A stretch of 64,000 nt of DNA from Prevotella sp. E13-17 (GTDB lineage Bacteria; Bacteroidota; Bacteroidia; Bacteroidales; Bacteroidaceae): the NCBI RefSeq assembly GCF_022024035.1, contig NZ_CP091787.1:1-64000 (forward strand), read 5' to 3'. Position numbers and translations under genes: made by a program. Below are positions 31,876 through 41,862 of the stretch, one piece after another. Position 1 is the stretch's first letter; each line of letters opens with the position of its first letter. The notes below the pieces were generated by a model. That model searched no databases and was not told the DNA's origin. It was given only the letters and a program-made list of their open reading frames with translations.

Positions 31876-34179
31876 ATGCAGACACGAGAATACCTATCAC
31901 ATTGGGCTTTGATACCCATTGTTGGAAGCTTGCTATGCTTTTCAAATATAAAAGCTCAAACCCCTGCGGATGTTGTTAATCCATTTATTGGCGCATCGAC
32001 AAATGTGGATGCCGCAGGAGCTTATCATGGACTGGGAAAGACCTTTCCTGGTGCGACAACACCTTTTGGATTGGTTCAGGTTAGTCCACAGACTATCACA
32101 GGCGGTGACAACGGTTCTGGTTATAGTTATGAACACAAGACAATAGAAGGCTTTGCCATGACGCAGATGAGCGGTATAGGATGGAATGGCGACCTTGGCA
32201 ATTTCCTGGTGATGCCTACTACAGGACCAATGAAGACCATTGCAGGCATTGAAGGAAAACGGCCGGGGTGGCGCTCGCATCTGGATAAGTCGAAAGAGGT
32301 GGTTTGTGCAGGCTATTATTCTGCCGAGTTGACGGATTATGATATACGGGTAGAGGCCTCTGCCACGCCTCATGGTGGCATCCTGAGGATGACATTTCCG
32401 AAAAATGACCAGTCTCGTATTCAGATTGATCTGGCACGAAGAGTGGGGGGAACAGCCGAGGAGGAGTATGTCAGAGTGATCGATGAGCACACCATCGAGG
32501 GATGGATGCGATGCACCCCAGACGGTGGAGGCTGGGGCGACGGACAAGGCAAAGGCTTATACACGATATATTTCCACGCAGAGGTGTCGCAACCGATGAA
32601 GGACTATGGTTTCTGGTCGGCAGCAATTACTGATGACATGAGCAGACACAATGATGATGTGGTGAGCAACAAGTATTTGGACATCGTCGAAAAGGCTGAG
32701 ATCATTCGTGGTCGTCAGTCGTTGCAGGGCCGACATATTGGTTTCTTCACTCAATTTGCCACCGACCCCAACGAGCAGGTAGAGATGAAGGTTGGCATCT
32801 CGTTTGTGGACCAAGAAGGCGCACGCAAGAACTATGAGGCGGAATTGCGAAACAAAGACTTTGAGGCTATTCGACAAGCTGCCAAAGCAATGTGGAACAA
32901 AGAACTGAGTCGCATAGAGGTGGAAGGCGGTACTGCCGATGAGCGAACCATTTTCTACACTGCCCTTTATCACACGATGATTGACCCTCGTGTCTATACC
33001 GATGTGGATGGACGCTACGTGGGGGGTGACTATCAGATACACCGGAGCGATGGCACGTTTACCAAACGCACCATCTTCAGTGGATGGGATGTGTTCCGTT
33101 CGCAGATGCCCTTACAGACGATCATAAATCCTACGTTGGTTAATGATATGCTGGGCTCGCTGATTTCTTTGGCCGAGCAGAGTGGGAAAGAGTATTATGA
33201 GCGCTGGGAGTTTCTGAACAGCTACTCGGGATGTATGCTCGGCAACCCAGCTATCTCGGTGTTGGCAGATGCCTATGCCAAAGGTATTCGTGGCTATGAT
33301 ATAGAAAAAGCCTACCAGTATGCAAAGAACTCGTCGGCAAAGTTTGGCAATGACAAACTTGGATTTACGCCAGGCACACTTGGACTGTCGCACACATTGG
33401 AGTATGCTTATACCGATTGGTGTGTGGCTCAGTTGGCTAAAGCACTGGGGAAGAAGTCCGACGAGAAGACGTTTATGAAGAAAAGTCAGGCCTACAGACT
33501 GATGTTTGACAAGGAGAAAGGGTGGTTTCGTCCGCGCAACGAAGACGGTACGTGGGTGGAATGGCCCGAGCAGGGACGCCTGCAGGAGTGGTATGGCGCA
33601 ATGGAGAGCAATGCCCTGCAGCAAGGCTGGTTCGTGCCACATGATGTGAAGGGAATGGTTGGTTTGATGGGTGGCAGAAAAGCCGTGCTGAAAGATTTGC
33701 AATGGATGTTTGAACAGACGCCTGAGGATATGTTTTGGAACGTGTATTACAATCATGCCAACGAGCCAGTTCATTTCGTTCCATATCTTTTCAATCAGTT
33801 GGGTGCCCCTTGGCTGACGCAGTATTGGACTCGCTACATTTGTGCGCATGCCTATAAAAATAAGGTAGAAGGACTTTGTGGAAATGAGGATGTGGGACAG
33901 ATGTCGGCATGGTATGTGCTGACGGCCTCAGGCATTCATCAGGCATGTCCCGGTGACACACGTTTTGAGATTACGTCACCAGTATTCTCAAAGGTAACTT
34001 TCCACCTGCCAAATGGCAAGACATTCTGTATCAAGGCAAGCAATAATTCTCAGGATCATATCTACATAGAGAAGATGACCCTTAATGGCAAAGCCCATAA
34101 ACAGTGCTTTATCGATTTTAAAGATATAGAACAGGGCGGGCTGTTGGAAATGCAGATGAGTAGTAAGCCGAATAAGTAA
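31876..34179 (+). CDS. GH92 alpha-mannosidase (first of three)
   Basis: A 767-aa calcium-dependent exo-alpha-mannosidase with a signal peptide (ends NIKAQ). It shows the GH92 start VNPFIGAS, the GATTPFGLVQVSPQT segment, SGWDVFRSQMPL, the acid-catalyst region with E630 in NHANEPVHFVPYLF, and the calcium/base region CGNEDVGQMSAWYV near 680. These match the family that removes terminal alpha-1,2-, 1,3- or other mannose with inversion. It follows the GH38 gene by 18 nt. Linkage preference cannot be read from the sequence. Confidence 0.93.
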   Translation: MQTREYLSHWALIPIVGSLLCFSNIKAQTPADVVNPFIGASTNVDAAGAYHGLGKTFPGATTPFGLVQVSPQTITGGDNGSGYSYEHKTIEGFAMTQMSGIGWNGDLGNFLVMPTTGPMKTIAGIEGKRPGWRSHLDKSKEVVCAGYYSAELTDYDIRVEASATPHGGILRMTFPKNDQSRIQIDLARRVGGTAEEEYVRVIDEHTIEGWMRCTPDGGGWGDGQGKGLYTIYFHAEVSQPMKDYGFWSAAITDDMSRHNDDVVSNKYLDIVEKAEIIRGRQSLQGRHIGFFTQFATDPNEQVEMKVGISFVDQEGARKNYEAELRNKDFEAIRQAAKAMWNKELSRIEVEGGTADERTIFYTALYHTMIDPRVYTDVDGRYVGGDYQIHRSDGTFTKRTIFSGWDVFRSQMPLQTIINPTLVNDMLGSLISLAEQSGKEYYERWEFLNSYSGCMLGNPAISVLADAYAKGIRGYDIEKAYQYAKNSSAKFGNDKLGFTPGTLGLSHTLEYAYTDWCVAQLAKALGKKSDEKTFMKKSQAYRLMFDKEKGWFRPRNEDGTWVEWPEQGRLQEWYGAMESNALQQGWFVPHDVKGMVGLMGGRKAVLKDLQWMFEQTPEDMFWNVYYNHANEPVHFVPYLFNQLGAPWLTQYWTRYICAHAYKNKVEGLCGNEDVGQMSAWYVLTASGIHQACPGDTRFEITSPVFSKVTFHLPNGKTFCIKASNNSQDHIYIEKMTLNGKAHKQCFIDFKDIEQGGLLEMQMSSKPNK

Positions 34180-34190
34180 TTGTATAGGAG

Positions 34191-36893
34191 ATGAAGAACA
34201 TAATAGTAGCGATAGTATGTAGCTTGATGAGCAGCCTCTATGTGGTTGCTCAGGTGCGTGTGATGTCACTGAACTCTGACGATAAACAGGTGGTGTGGCA
34301 TGTAGCTCCGCAGGATGAGGTGAAGGCTAAAGGTCAGGAGGTGTCGTCAGCAGGATATACTTTTGACGATGATATTATGGCAACAGTTCCGGGTGTGGTG
34401 TTTGCCGATTATGTGAATGCGGGCAGAGAGAAAAATCCAGATGTAGCAGATCATATCTATCGTGTTGACGAAACGAAGTATAGCAGGCCTTATTGGTATC
34501 GTACAGAGTTCTGTGGGATGACATTAGAGGAGGGGCAACATGTGTGGTTGTGTTTTGACAACACAAACCGTTACGCTGATTTCTATTTCAATGGTCATAA
34601 GATTTCTGGCACAGAGGAATCGACAAAGGATGTCAGCGGACACATGCTTCGCTCGCGATTTGATGTGACATCCTATTATAAATCGAATGACAAGAACGCG
34701 ATTGCAGTGCTCATCTATGACGTCGATCAGAAGAAAACACGCAAGGATGAAGGACCTTATGGCGTGGCCTGCAGCCCCAGCTATTTGGCAGCAGCTGGTT
34801 GGGACTGGATGCCTTATGTGCCCGGCAGACTGGCTGGCATCACAGGTCATGCGAGAATAGAGATTACGGGCGATGTGGTGATGAACGATCCATGGATTCG
34901 TTCTTTCCTGCCTTCAAACCAGCAGGCTGAACTCTCGGTTTCGAGCGAGCTTAGAAATCTCTCTTCAGAGAAAAAGAAAGTCGTGGTGGAAGGGGTCATT
35001 CAGCCAGGGAATATCCGTTTTCAGAAGACTGTTGAGATCAATGGGGGCGAGACGCAGATGTTAGGAATCAATCACCATGATGCCGAGGCGCTTCTTGTCA
35101 ACCAACCCAAGTTGTGGTGGCCTAATGGCTATGGTGAACCAAATCTTTACACCTGTCAATTGCGAACCATTGTAGATGGTCAGCAGACGGATGTGCGTAG
35201 TTTTCGTTTTGGTATCAAGAAATATGAGTATCGCATAGAAAAGAATGCGGTCGGTATGCCGGTACTGATTTTCTATGTAAACGGGCAGCGCGTCTTTGTG
35301 AAAGGTGGCAACTGGGGCATGAGCGAGTATCTGCTCAGAATGCATGGCGCACAATATGAACTGCCCATCCGTCTGCACCGTGAAATGAACTATAACATGA
35401 TACGCCTATGGACAGGATGCGTCACGGATGACGAGTTCTATGATTACTGTGACGAGTATGGTATCATGGTGTGGAATGATTTTTGGCTATATGTGGCATG
35501 GAACGATGTGGCAGAGCATGAAGCTTTCAAGGTGAATGCACGCGACAAGGTGCGCCGCCTGCGCAACCATCCAAGCATTGCCCTGTGGTGTGGAGCCAAC
35601 GAAACACATCCGGTGGCAGACATAGATCAGGCACTGCGCATGATCGTGATGGAAGAGGATGCTAACGACCGTCTCTATACCAGCTGTTCAAACCAAGATG
35701 CAAAATCGGGGAGCGGGTGGTGGAAGGACATGCCGCCACGTCATCATTTCGAGACGTCGGCATCGAATTTAGCATTTAATACGCCCAGCTATCCTTATGG
35801 CTATAACTATGGTTACGGATGCCGTTCGGAGATAGGTATGGCAACGTTCCCCACCTTTGAGTCTGTACGTGAGTTCATTCCTGAAAAAGACTGGTGGCCA
35901 CTGCCCACCGACGAACAATTGGAGAAGGACGATGATACCATGTGGAACAAGCACTTCTTTGGAAAGGAAGCCTGGAACGGTGGTCCTATTGACTATAAGA
36001 AGTCGGTCAACGAGCGCTATGGAGCATCAGAGACGCTCGAAGCATTCTGTGAGAAAGCTCAACTGATAAACCTGGAAGACATGAAGGGTATGTATGAAGC
36101 GTGGAACGACAAAATGTGGAATGATGCTTCTGCTCTTTTGATATGGATGAGTCATCCTGCCTATCCTTCGTTTGTATGGCAGACATACGATTATTATTAT
36201 GACCCTACGGGCTGCTACTGGGGTGCCAAACAGGCATGCGAACCACATCATGTGCAGTGGAACTGTCTGACAAACAGTGTCAAGGTGATTAATGCTACAA
36301 GCACACCATTGGAGGATGTCATCGTCACTGCGCGTATCTATGATATCAACGGAAAGGAAGTGCCAGCACTGACAAAAACAAAGCGTGTGCCTCTTGTAGA
36401 GGCTTCAAACGTTAAAGAGGCTTTCGTGTTGAGTTTTGCTGATGACGACATGCTCTCGCCCGTGCACTTCATCCGATTGGAGCTAACCCATCGGGAGCAG
36501 TTGTTATCGCAAAATTTCTATTGGCGCAATGGGGAGAATGAACTTGACTATCGGGCACTTCTCACCCTGCCAGAGGCTAAGTTGAAGACCGTTGTCGGTC
36601 AACCTCTTGTCAGTGAGCAGTCCAAATATACTACATTCAATATCACACTTACCAACATCTCTAAAACGGTTGCTTTTGCCAATCGCCTGCGCGTGGTGAA
36701 CAGCAAGACCGGCGAACGTGTGCTGCCTGCCATCATGAGTGATGGCTATGTGACGTTGATGCCCGGCGAACAGCGCACTTTGCGTGTAGAGGTGCCTAAC
36801 GAAATGATGGCGAACGGACTGAACATTCTGGTGAAACAGTTTAATCAAAAGGAGCGTATGTGCGCTCAAGTCAAATACAAAAACAAACGATGA
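34191..36893 (+). CDS. GH2 beta-mannosidase
   Basis: A 900-aa secreted enzyme (signal ends YVVAQ). Domain order: N-terminal sugar-binding sandwich (HVWLCFDNTNRYADFYFNGH), immunoglobulin-like domain, TIM barrel, and C-terminal sandwich. Acid/base E471 is in CGANETHP and nucleophile E547 in RSEIGMATFP. The AGWDWMPYVPGRLAG motif and WNDFW region favour beta-mannosidase-like members over beta-galactosidase. In a mannan or N-glycan locus it would cleave the Man-beta-1,4-GlcNAc core or beta-mannose. It is 11 nt after GH92 and overlaps GH78 by 4 nt. Confidence 0.88.
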   Translation: MKNIIVAIVCSLMSSLYVVAQVRVMSLNSDDKQVVWHVAPQDEVKAKGQEVSSAGYTFDDDIMATVPGVVFADYVNAGREKNPDVADHIYRVDETKYSRPYWYRTEFCGMTLEEGQHVWLCFDNTNRYADFYFNGHKISGTEESTKDVSGHMLRSRFDVTSYYKSNDKNAIAVLIYDVDQKKTRKDEGPYGVACSPSYLAAAGWDWMPYVPGRLAGITGHARIEITGDVVMNDPWIRSFLPSNQQAELSVSSELRNLSSEKKKVVVEGVIQPGNIRFQKTVEINGGETQMLGINHHDAEALLVNQPKLWWPNGYGEPNLYTCQLRTIVDGQQTDVRSFRFGIKKYEYRIEKNAVGMPVLIFYVNGQRVFVKGGNWGMSEYLLRMHGAQYELPIRLHREMNYNMIRLWTGCVTDDEFYDYCDEYGIMVWNDFWLYVAWNDVAEHEAFKVNARDKVRRLRNHPSIALWCGANETHPVADIDQALRMIVMEEDANDRLYTSCSNQDAKSGSGWWKDMPPRHHFETSASNLAFNTPSYPYGYNYGYGCRSEIGMATFPTFESVREFIPEKDWWPLPTDEQLEKDDDTMWNKHFFGKEAWNGGPIDYKKSVNERYGASETLEAFCEKAQLINLEDMKGMYEAWNDKMWNDASALLIWMSHPAYPSFVWQTYDYYYDPTGCYWGAKQACEPHHVQWNCLTNSVKVINATSTPLEDVIVTARIYDINGKEVPALTKTKRVPLVEASNVKEAFVLSFADDDMLSPVHFIRLELTHREQLLSQNFYWRNGENELDYRALLTLPEAKLKTVVGQPLVSEQSKYTTFNITLTNISKTVAFANRLRVVNSKTGERVLPAIMSDGYVTLMPGEQRTLRVEVPNEMMANGLNILVKQFNQKERMCAQVKYKNKR

Positions 36894-39427
36894 GAAACTA
36901 TCTGCTATTTTTAGCAGCCTTCATGACACAGGTTGTTGCTGCCGATGTCGTAAAGCTGCGTTGCGAAGGAATGAGGGACCCACTTGGTATCGACACGACG
37001 ACACCTCACTTCAGCTGGCAAAACACACTGACACACCGAGGACAGCGACAGACTGCCTACGAAATAGAGGTGGCAAAGGATAGCTTTGCTCTGAGTAAAG
37101 GGCAACTTCTCTTGTGGAAAAGTGGTCGTATAGAATCGGCCAACCAGGTGATGGTGCCCTATGAGGGACCGGCACTTCAGTCGCGTCAGCTTTGCTTTTG
37201 GCGTGTACGAACGTGGGATGAGAAAGGCCGCTGCTCTTCATGGAGTCGAATAGGGCGATTCGCGATAGGCGCTCTTGATGGTATAAAAGGACAATATATC
37301 ACAGCTGTGTCAGGCAAGCAGATGGCTCCAACGAGCAAAGTGCGAAAGTCTTTTGTTGTCAACGAATTGGAGAAGCCAGTTTTTGCCTATGTCAACTCAT
37401 TAGGTTACCATGAACTATATGTGAATGGTCAACGGGTAGGCAATCTGGTGTTGCAACCCGCAATGTCGCAGTTGAACACGCATTCCTTGATTGTGACTTA
37501 TGATATCACCCCCTATCTTCGTAAAGGCGAAAACGAACTGCTGCTGTGGATAGCACAAGGATGGAATAGAGCGATTACTTTTAAAACCCAGTTTGAGGGA
37601 CCTCTGGTCAAGGCTGAGGTGTGCCAACAGCATGATAATCATTGGCAGACAATGCTGCAGACAGATGATTCGTGGCAGGCAACAATTTCTCCCTATAGCT
37701 ATACGGGCAATTGGTTCCCACTGCAGTTTGGTGGTGAGCGTTATGATGCCAACGTTACCGATGTGTGGACAACGGCAACGGCATTCAAAGTAGATCATAT
37801 TCGCGCCACGCCGCAACTCTTCGAGGGCAATCAAATAATTGACACATTGCAGCCCAAGACCATAAGTCGTCAGGCAGACGGTTCGCTCTTGATCGATTTT
37901 GGACGTGTTATTACAGGATGGCTCACGGTTGATTTTGAGCATCTAAAACATCAAGAGGAGGTGCAGATAGACTATACTGACTATATACCTCGCGGGGCTT
38001 CCTTTACCAAACAAGCGGATAGTGATCATGGTGATGTGTTTGTTGCCTCGGGCAGTATGCCGATAGAGCACTTTGAGAACAAGTTCCATCATCACGCTTT
38101 CCGCTATGTGAAGATCAGTACACAGCAGGTGAAACGCATACAGGCACTGCAGATTAGCGCCTTGCCAAAAGAGGGCGTTGATGTCTCGGCGTTTGTTTGT
38201 TCGGATGAGCGCCTTAACGCCATCCACCAGATGATTCATTACACGATGCAGTGCCTCACGATGTCGGGCTATATGGTGGACTGTCCGCATTTAGAGCGTA
38301 TGGGATATGGTGGTGACGGCAACTCCTCGACCATGACATTGCAGACGATGTATAGCGTGGCACCGACCTATCTGAACTGGCTATCGGCCTGGGAGGATGT
38401 GATGGACGAGGATGGTTCTTTGCCCCATGTGGCACCAGCTGGTGGCGGCGGTGGCGGCCCTTACTGGTGCGGTTTCATCGTAAAAGCTCCTTGGCGGTCT
38501 TATCAAAACTATGGCGACATACGATTTGTAGAGCGCTATTATCCATTGATGAAACGATGGATGTCGTATGTTGAGAAGTATATGGTCAACGGATTATTGC
38601 AGCCATGGCCCGACACCAAGAACAGAGTGTGGTTTCTCGGTGATTGGCTGGCGCCAGACGGCGTAGATGTTGGTGGAGAATCTGTTATTCATTCCAATAA
38701 TTGTTTTATCAGCGATTGTCTTCGTAATATGGCAGATATGGCGCGATTGCTCAATATAAAAGAAGACGCCAACCATTATGCTGCAATGCGTGACAGCCTG
38801 AATAAGCACATTCATGCCTCTTTTTATCATGCAGACACACACACCTATGCCAACGGGACCCCTCTCGATATGTCCTATGCCATGTTGGCTGGCGTTGTTC
38901 CTGATTCACTCTATGACATCGTTAAAGAACAACTCATCACGGACTCCTATCATAAATATAAAGCACATATTGCTGCAGGTCTTTTTGGCGTGCCCGTCTT
39001 CACAGAGTGGGCTGTTCGCAATCAGCAGTCAGACCTCATGGCTACGATTCTCAGACAGCCCGATTATCCGGGTTATCTGCACATGATCAATAACGGTGCT
39101 ACTACCACTTGGGAATATTGGAATGGAGAAAGAAGCCGTGTGCACAACTGCTATAATGGCATTGGCACGTGGTTCTATCAAGCCTTGGCAGGCATAACAA
39201 CTGATCCGCAGCAACCTGGCTATCGTCATATAACCATTCGTCCGCAGCAACCCGCTGGTCTCAAATGGGTACAGGCCACAGTACCCACGCCTTATGGCAT
39301 TGTTTGCGTGAAGTGGAATAAGAAAACGCTGCGCGTGCGAATGCCCGTCGGCATGACGGCAGATGTGAAATGGGGAGAAAAACAGCATGTCATAGGCAGT
39401 GGAGAGTGGCGCTTTAACAAGGATTAA
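36890..39427 (+). CDS. GH78 alpha-L-rhamnosidase
   Basis: An 845-aa secreted enzyme (MRNYLLFLAAFMTQVVAADV signal). It starts with the fibronectin-like domain (GIDTTTPHFSWQ), then the rhamnosidase N-domain (FAYVNSLGYHELYVNGQRVG), a concanavalin-like domain and the alpha/alpha barrel with DCPHLERMGYGGD (D464-D476), FLGDWLAPDG and TTTWEYWNG. These match GH78. ATG at 36890 overlaps the GH2 stop (ATGA); an in-frame start at 36860 would lack a leading signal sequence. A rhamnosidase in a mannose-directed locus suggests a mixed glycan target, such as a rhamnose-capped plant or microbial mannose-rich polymer (inference). Confidence 0.88.
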   Translation: MRNYLLFLAAFMTQVVAADVVKLRCEGMRDPLGIDTTTPHFSWQNTLTHRGQRQTAYEIEVAKDSFALSKGQLLLWKSGRIESANQVMVPYEGPALQSRQLCFWRVRTWDEKGRCSSWSRIGRFAIGALDGIKGQYITAVSGKQMAPTSKVRKSFVVNELEKPVFAYVNSLGYHELYVNGQRVGNLVLQPAMSQLNTHSLIVTYDITPYLRKGENELLLWIAQGWNRAITFKTQFEGPLVKAEVCQQHDNHWQTMLQTDDSWQATISPYSYTGNWFPLQFGGERYDANVTDVWTTATAFKVDHIRATPQLFEGNQIIDTLQPKTISRQADGSLLIDFGRVITGWLTVDFEHLKHQEEVQIDYTDYIPRGASFTKQADSDHGDVFVASGSMPIEHFENKFHHHAFRYVKISTQQVKRIQALQISALPKEGVDVSAFVCSDERLNAIHQMIHYTMQCLTMSGYMVDCPHLERMGYGGDGNSSTMTLQTMYSVAPTYLNWLSAWEDVMDEDGSLPHVAPAGGGGGGPYWCGFIVKAPWRSYQNYGDIRFVERYYPLMKRWMSYVEKYMVNGLLQPWPDTKNRVWFLGDWLAPDGVDVGGESVIHSNNCFISDCLRNMADMARLLNIKEDANHYAAMRDSLNKHIHASFYHADTHTYANGTPLDMSYAMLAGVVPDSLYDIVKEQLITDSYHKYKAHIAAGLFGVPVFTEWAVRNQQSDLMATILRQPDYPGYLHMINNGATTTWEYWNGERSRVHNCYNGIGTWFYQALAGITTDPQQPGYRHITIRPQQPAGLKWVQATVPTPYGIVCVKWNKKTLRVRMPVGMTADVKWGEKQHVIGSGEWRFNKD

Positions 39428-39520
39428 CGTAGTAGGTTAGTGGTTGAAGGCACCTTAATCGTGAAACTATTATAATCTCTTGAAGGAAATAACTCAATAA
39501 CTTAACTATAAATGTACGCA

Positions 39521-41374
39521 ATGAAAGCAAAAGGAAACTTTTTTATACTATTGCTGAGTATGCTCGGTGTAGTCTCTTGTAATGACAGTTTCCTCGATCA
39601 GACGGCAACAACCGACCTTAATGAGGAAAGTGTCTTTGCTGACAGTGCTTATGCGACAGGATTCCTGACGGAAATCTATGCCGACATAGGTTTTGATTCA
39701 GAATTGGACCGTTTTGGTGAGGGTGGATTGCAATGTGCCACAGATGAGGCAGAGCCGCGAGCTTCGTCTCGTATCACGACAGGTGTCGCATTTGCCATGG
39801 GCACCATTAATCCTGTCATCGTAACGGATGATGTGTGGAGTCGTTGTTACACCAATATCCGTCGTTGTAATAAGTTCATGCAGCTTGCCGACCGTGCTCC
39901 TATCGCTGCTGCCACACTCAAGCAGTATAAGGCAGAAGCCCGGTTCCTGCGTGCGTGGTATTATTATATGTTGTTGCGTCATTATGGTGGCGTGCCTATT
40001 GTATATGACAAGATATATGGAGCCAATGACGAGATTGATGCCACCCGACAGACTTACGAGACGTGTGTGAACTATATCATCGATGAGTGTAATGCAGTGC
40101 TTGCCGAGAATGTGTTGCGTCCACGCAACTCTGGTCGTAGCAATGGTCGAATCAGTCAGGCTGCTTGTTTGGCACTGATCATGCGAGTCACCCTAGATGC
40201 TGCCAGCCCGTTGCATAACGGAAGCGGTTTCGGAACAGAAGATACCAAGCTATTGTTGGGTTATGAAGATGCCGACCCTCAGCGCTGGCAGCGTGCCTAT
40301 GAGGCAGCGAAGCGTTGCATGCAGATGCAGGGTGACTATCGGTTGTTCGAATGTCATACGCGTCATAAGTTCCCAGACGACGCTCCAGAACCAGGTTGGG
40401 GCTTTTATGCCGTTCAGTCGCCAGCAGAGTTTGTTAATGTGACGACAGACGATACGAGTCGTGGCTCATTCAGTTATCCGTATGCTTCTTATCAAGAAAT
40501 AATCCTGATGAGGAAGATGCCTTTGAGCATTCATACTTGCCAGCTGTTAGACCCGCCATCGTGTGGCGGTAATGGTGGTGCAGGCTATGCCTATTACGAC
40601 CTGGCCAAATGCTTCCCCATGATTGATGGTAAGCCTATCGACCAGAGCTCTTATACCTACAACCCACTTCAGCCTGCCCAGAATCGCGACCCACGTTTCG
40701 ATATCTCTATAGTCTATAATGGCAGTAAGATATGCAACCAGCAGAATTATGCCTACTCGGTTTATACCTATCAGGGCGAGAACTCTACGCAGGATGCCGT
40801 CTATTCTGGTACGCCGACAGGACTTTATACGCGTAAGATGTTGCCACGTGCTGCATCGGGCAACTGGTGGGTAGAGCCACCTCAATCACGTCCGCTCATT
40901 CGTTTTGCAGAGGTATTACTGAGCTATGCTGAGGCTGCCAACGAGTGGAAGGGACCAGATTTCCAGGAGACACTCTCTGATGGCAACACCTATGGTCCTC
41001 TTGAGGCACTGAAACTGATACGTCGTCGTGCAGGCATAGAGCCCGGAGCCGATGGCATGTATGGTTTGAAAGCTGGAATGACACAACAGGAGATGCGCGA
41101 AGCCATTCAACTGGAGCGCCGTATAGAACTGGCTTTCGAAGGGTTCCGTTTCTATGATGTGCGTCGTTGGATGATTGCAGAGAAGACCGAGAACCAGCCA
41201 ATGCACGGACTTGAAATCACACGCGTTATGGGTGATGACAATAAAGTGACTTATGTACCTCGTGAATTTGTGGTTCGTACACATGTGTTCCGCAAGGCCA
41301 TGTACTTCTGGCCTATTCCCTATGCGGAAATTGTGAAAACACCGACACTTGTTCAGAACCCTTATTATGAATAG
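39521..41374 (+). CDS. SusD/RagB-family outer-membrane glycan-binding lipoprotein (first)
   Basis: A 617-aa lipoprotein (lipobox GVVSC). SusD features: FLDQTATTDLNEESVF near the start, the helical repeat core with EARFLRAWYYYMLLRHYGGVPIV, NRDPRFD, and the C-terminal RRAGIEPG ... EMREAIQLERRIELAFEGFRFYDVRRW. SusD proteins cap a SusC channel and bind the glycan outside the cell. It precedes two accessory proteins and a SusC, the reverse of the usual C-then-D order. An ATG 9 nt upstream (39512) is an alternative start. Confidence 0.93.
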   Translation: MKAKGNFFILLLSMLGVVSCNDSFLDQTATTDLNEESVFADSAYATGFLTEIYADIGFDSELDRFGEGGLQCATDEAEPRASSRITTGVAFAMGTINPVIVTDDVWSRCYTNIRRCNKFMQLADRAPIAAATLKQYKAEARFLRAWYYYMLLRHYGGVPIVYDKIYGANDEIDATRQTYETCVNYIIDECNAVLAENVLRPRNSGRSNGRISQAACLALIMRVTLDAASPLHNGSGFGTEDTKLLLGYEDADPQRWQRAYEAAKRCMQMQGDYRLFECHTRHKFPDDAPEPGWGFYAVQSPAEFVNVTTDDTSRGSFSYPYASYQEIILMRKMPLSIHTCQLLDPPSCGGNGGAGYAYYDLAKCFPMIDGKPIDQSSYTYNPLQPAQNRDPRFDISIVYNGSKICNQQNYAYSVYTYQGENSTQDAVYSGTPTGLYTRKMLPRAASGNWWVEPPQSRPLIRFAEVLLSYAEAANEWKGPDFQETLSDGNTYGPLEALKLIRRRAGIEPGADGMYGLKAGMTQQEMREAIQLERRIELAFEGFRFYDVRRWMIAEKTENQPMHGLEITRVMGDDNKVTYVPREFVVRTHVFRKAMYFWPIPYAEIVKTPTLVQNPYYE

Positions 41375-41403
41375 TATTATTAATACCATAGAATGATTTC
41401 CTT

Positions 41404-41859
41404 ATGAATAATATGATAAAGAATACTGGTAGAGCACTACTGATGGCTTTGTTGCTGACGAGTTGCTCACAGTTCGCAGACGACACATCACCTTATAGTG
41501 TGCCGGAAGCTGTAAAGAATGTTAGTGGTGTGTGGACACTGAAGAATGTGACACGTAATGATATCGATATTACTTCAGACATGGACTTCAGTAAGTTCGA
41601 GCTACACATCACAAATGATGGACGCTATCACATTGAAAACTATTTGCCTTTTGTCGTAGAGAAAGACGGAACCTGGACGACTGATGATCCGCTCTATCCT
41701 TATCAACTATCCTTTCATGAGGATGGGGCAACCAGTCGTGTTACCGTCAACTTCAACTTCCCCGTTGTGAATGGACAACGAACTTTGTTGATTACACTCT
41801 CACCGGGTTGCGCAAGTAATGTTTATACGTATGTTTTGGAACGAAAAAACAACCCATAG
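41404..41859 (+). CDS. Small lipocalin-like lipoprotein (DUF5004-like)
   Basis: A 151-aa lipoprotein (lipobox LLTSC). The body shows VSGVWTLKNVTRNDIDIT, MDFSKFELHITNDGRYHIEN and DGTWTTDDPLYPY, the strand pattern of DUF5004/lipocalin-like proteins often encoded in SusC/D loci. Likely exposed on the surface, where it may bind glycan or stabilise the SusC/D complex (inference). It is 29 nt after SusD and 3 nt before the next gene. Confidence 0.6.
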   Translation: MNNMIKNTGRALLMALLLTSCSQFADDTSPYSVPEAVKNVSGVWTLKNVTRNDIDITSDMDFSKFELHITNDGRYHIENYLPFVVEKDGTWTTDDPLYPYQLSFHEDGATSRVTVNFNFPVVNGQRTLLITLSPGCASNVYTYVLERKNNP

Positions 41860-41862
41860 TAT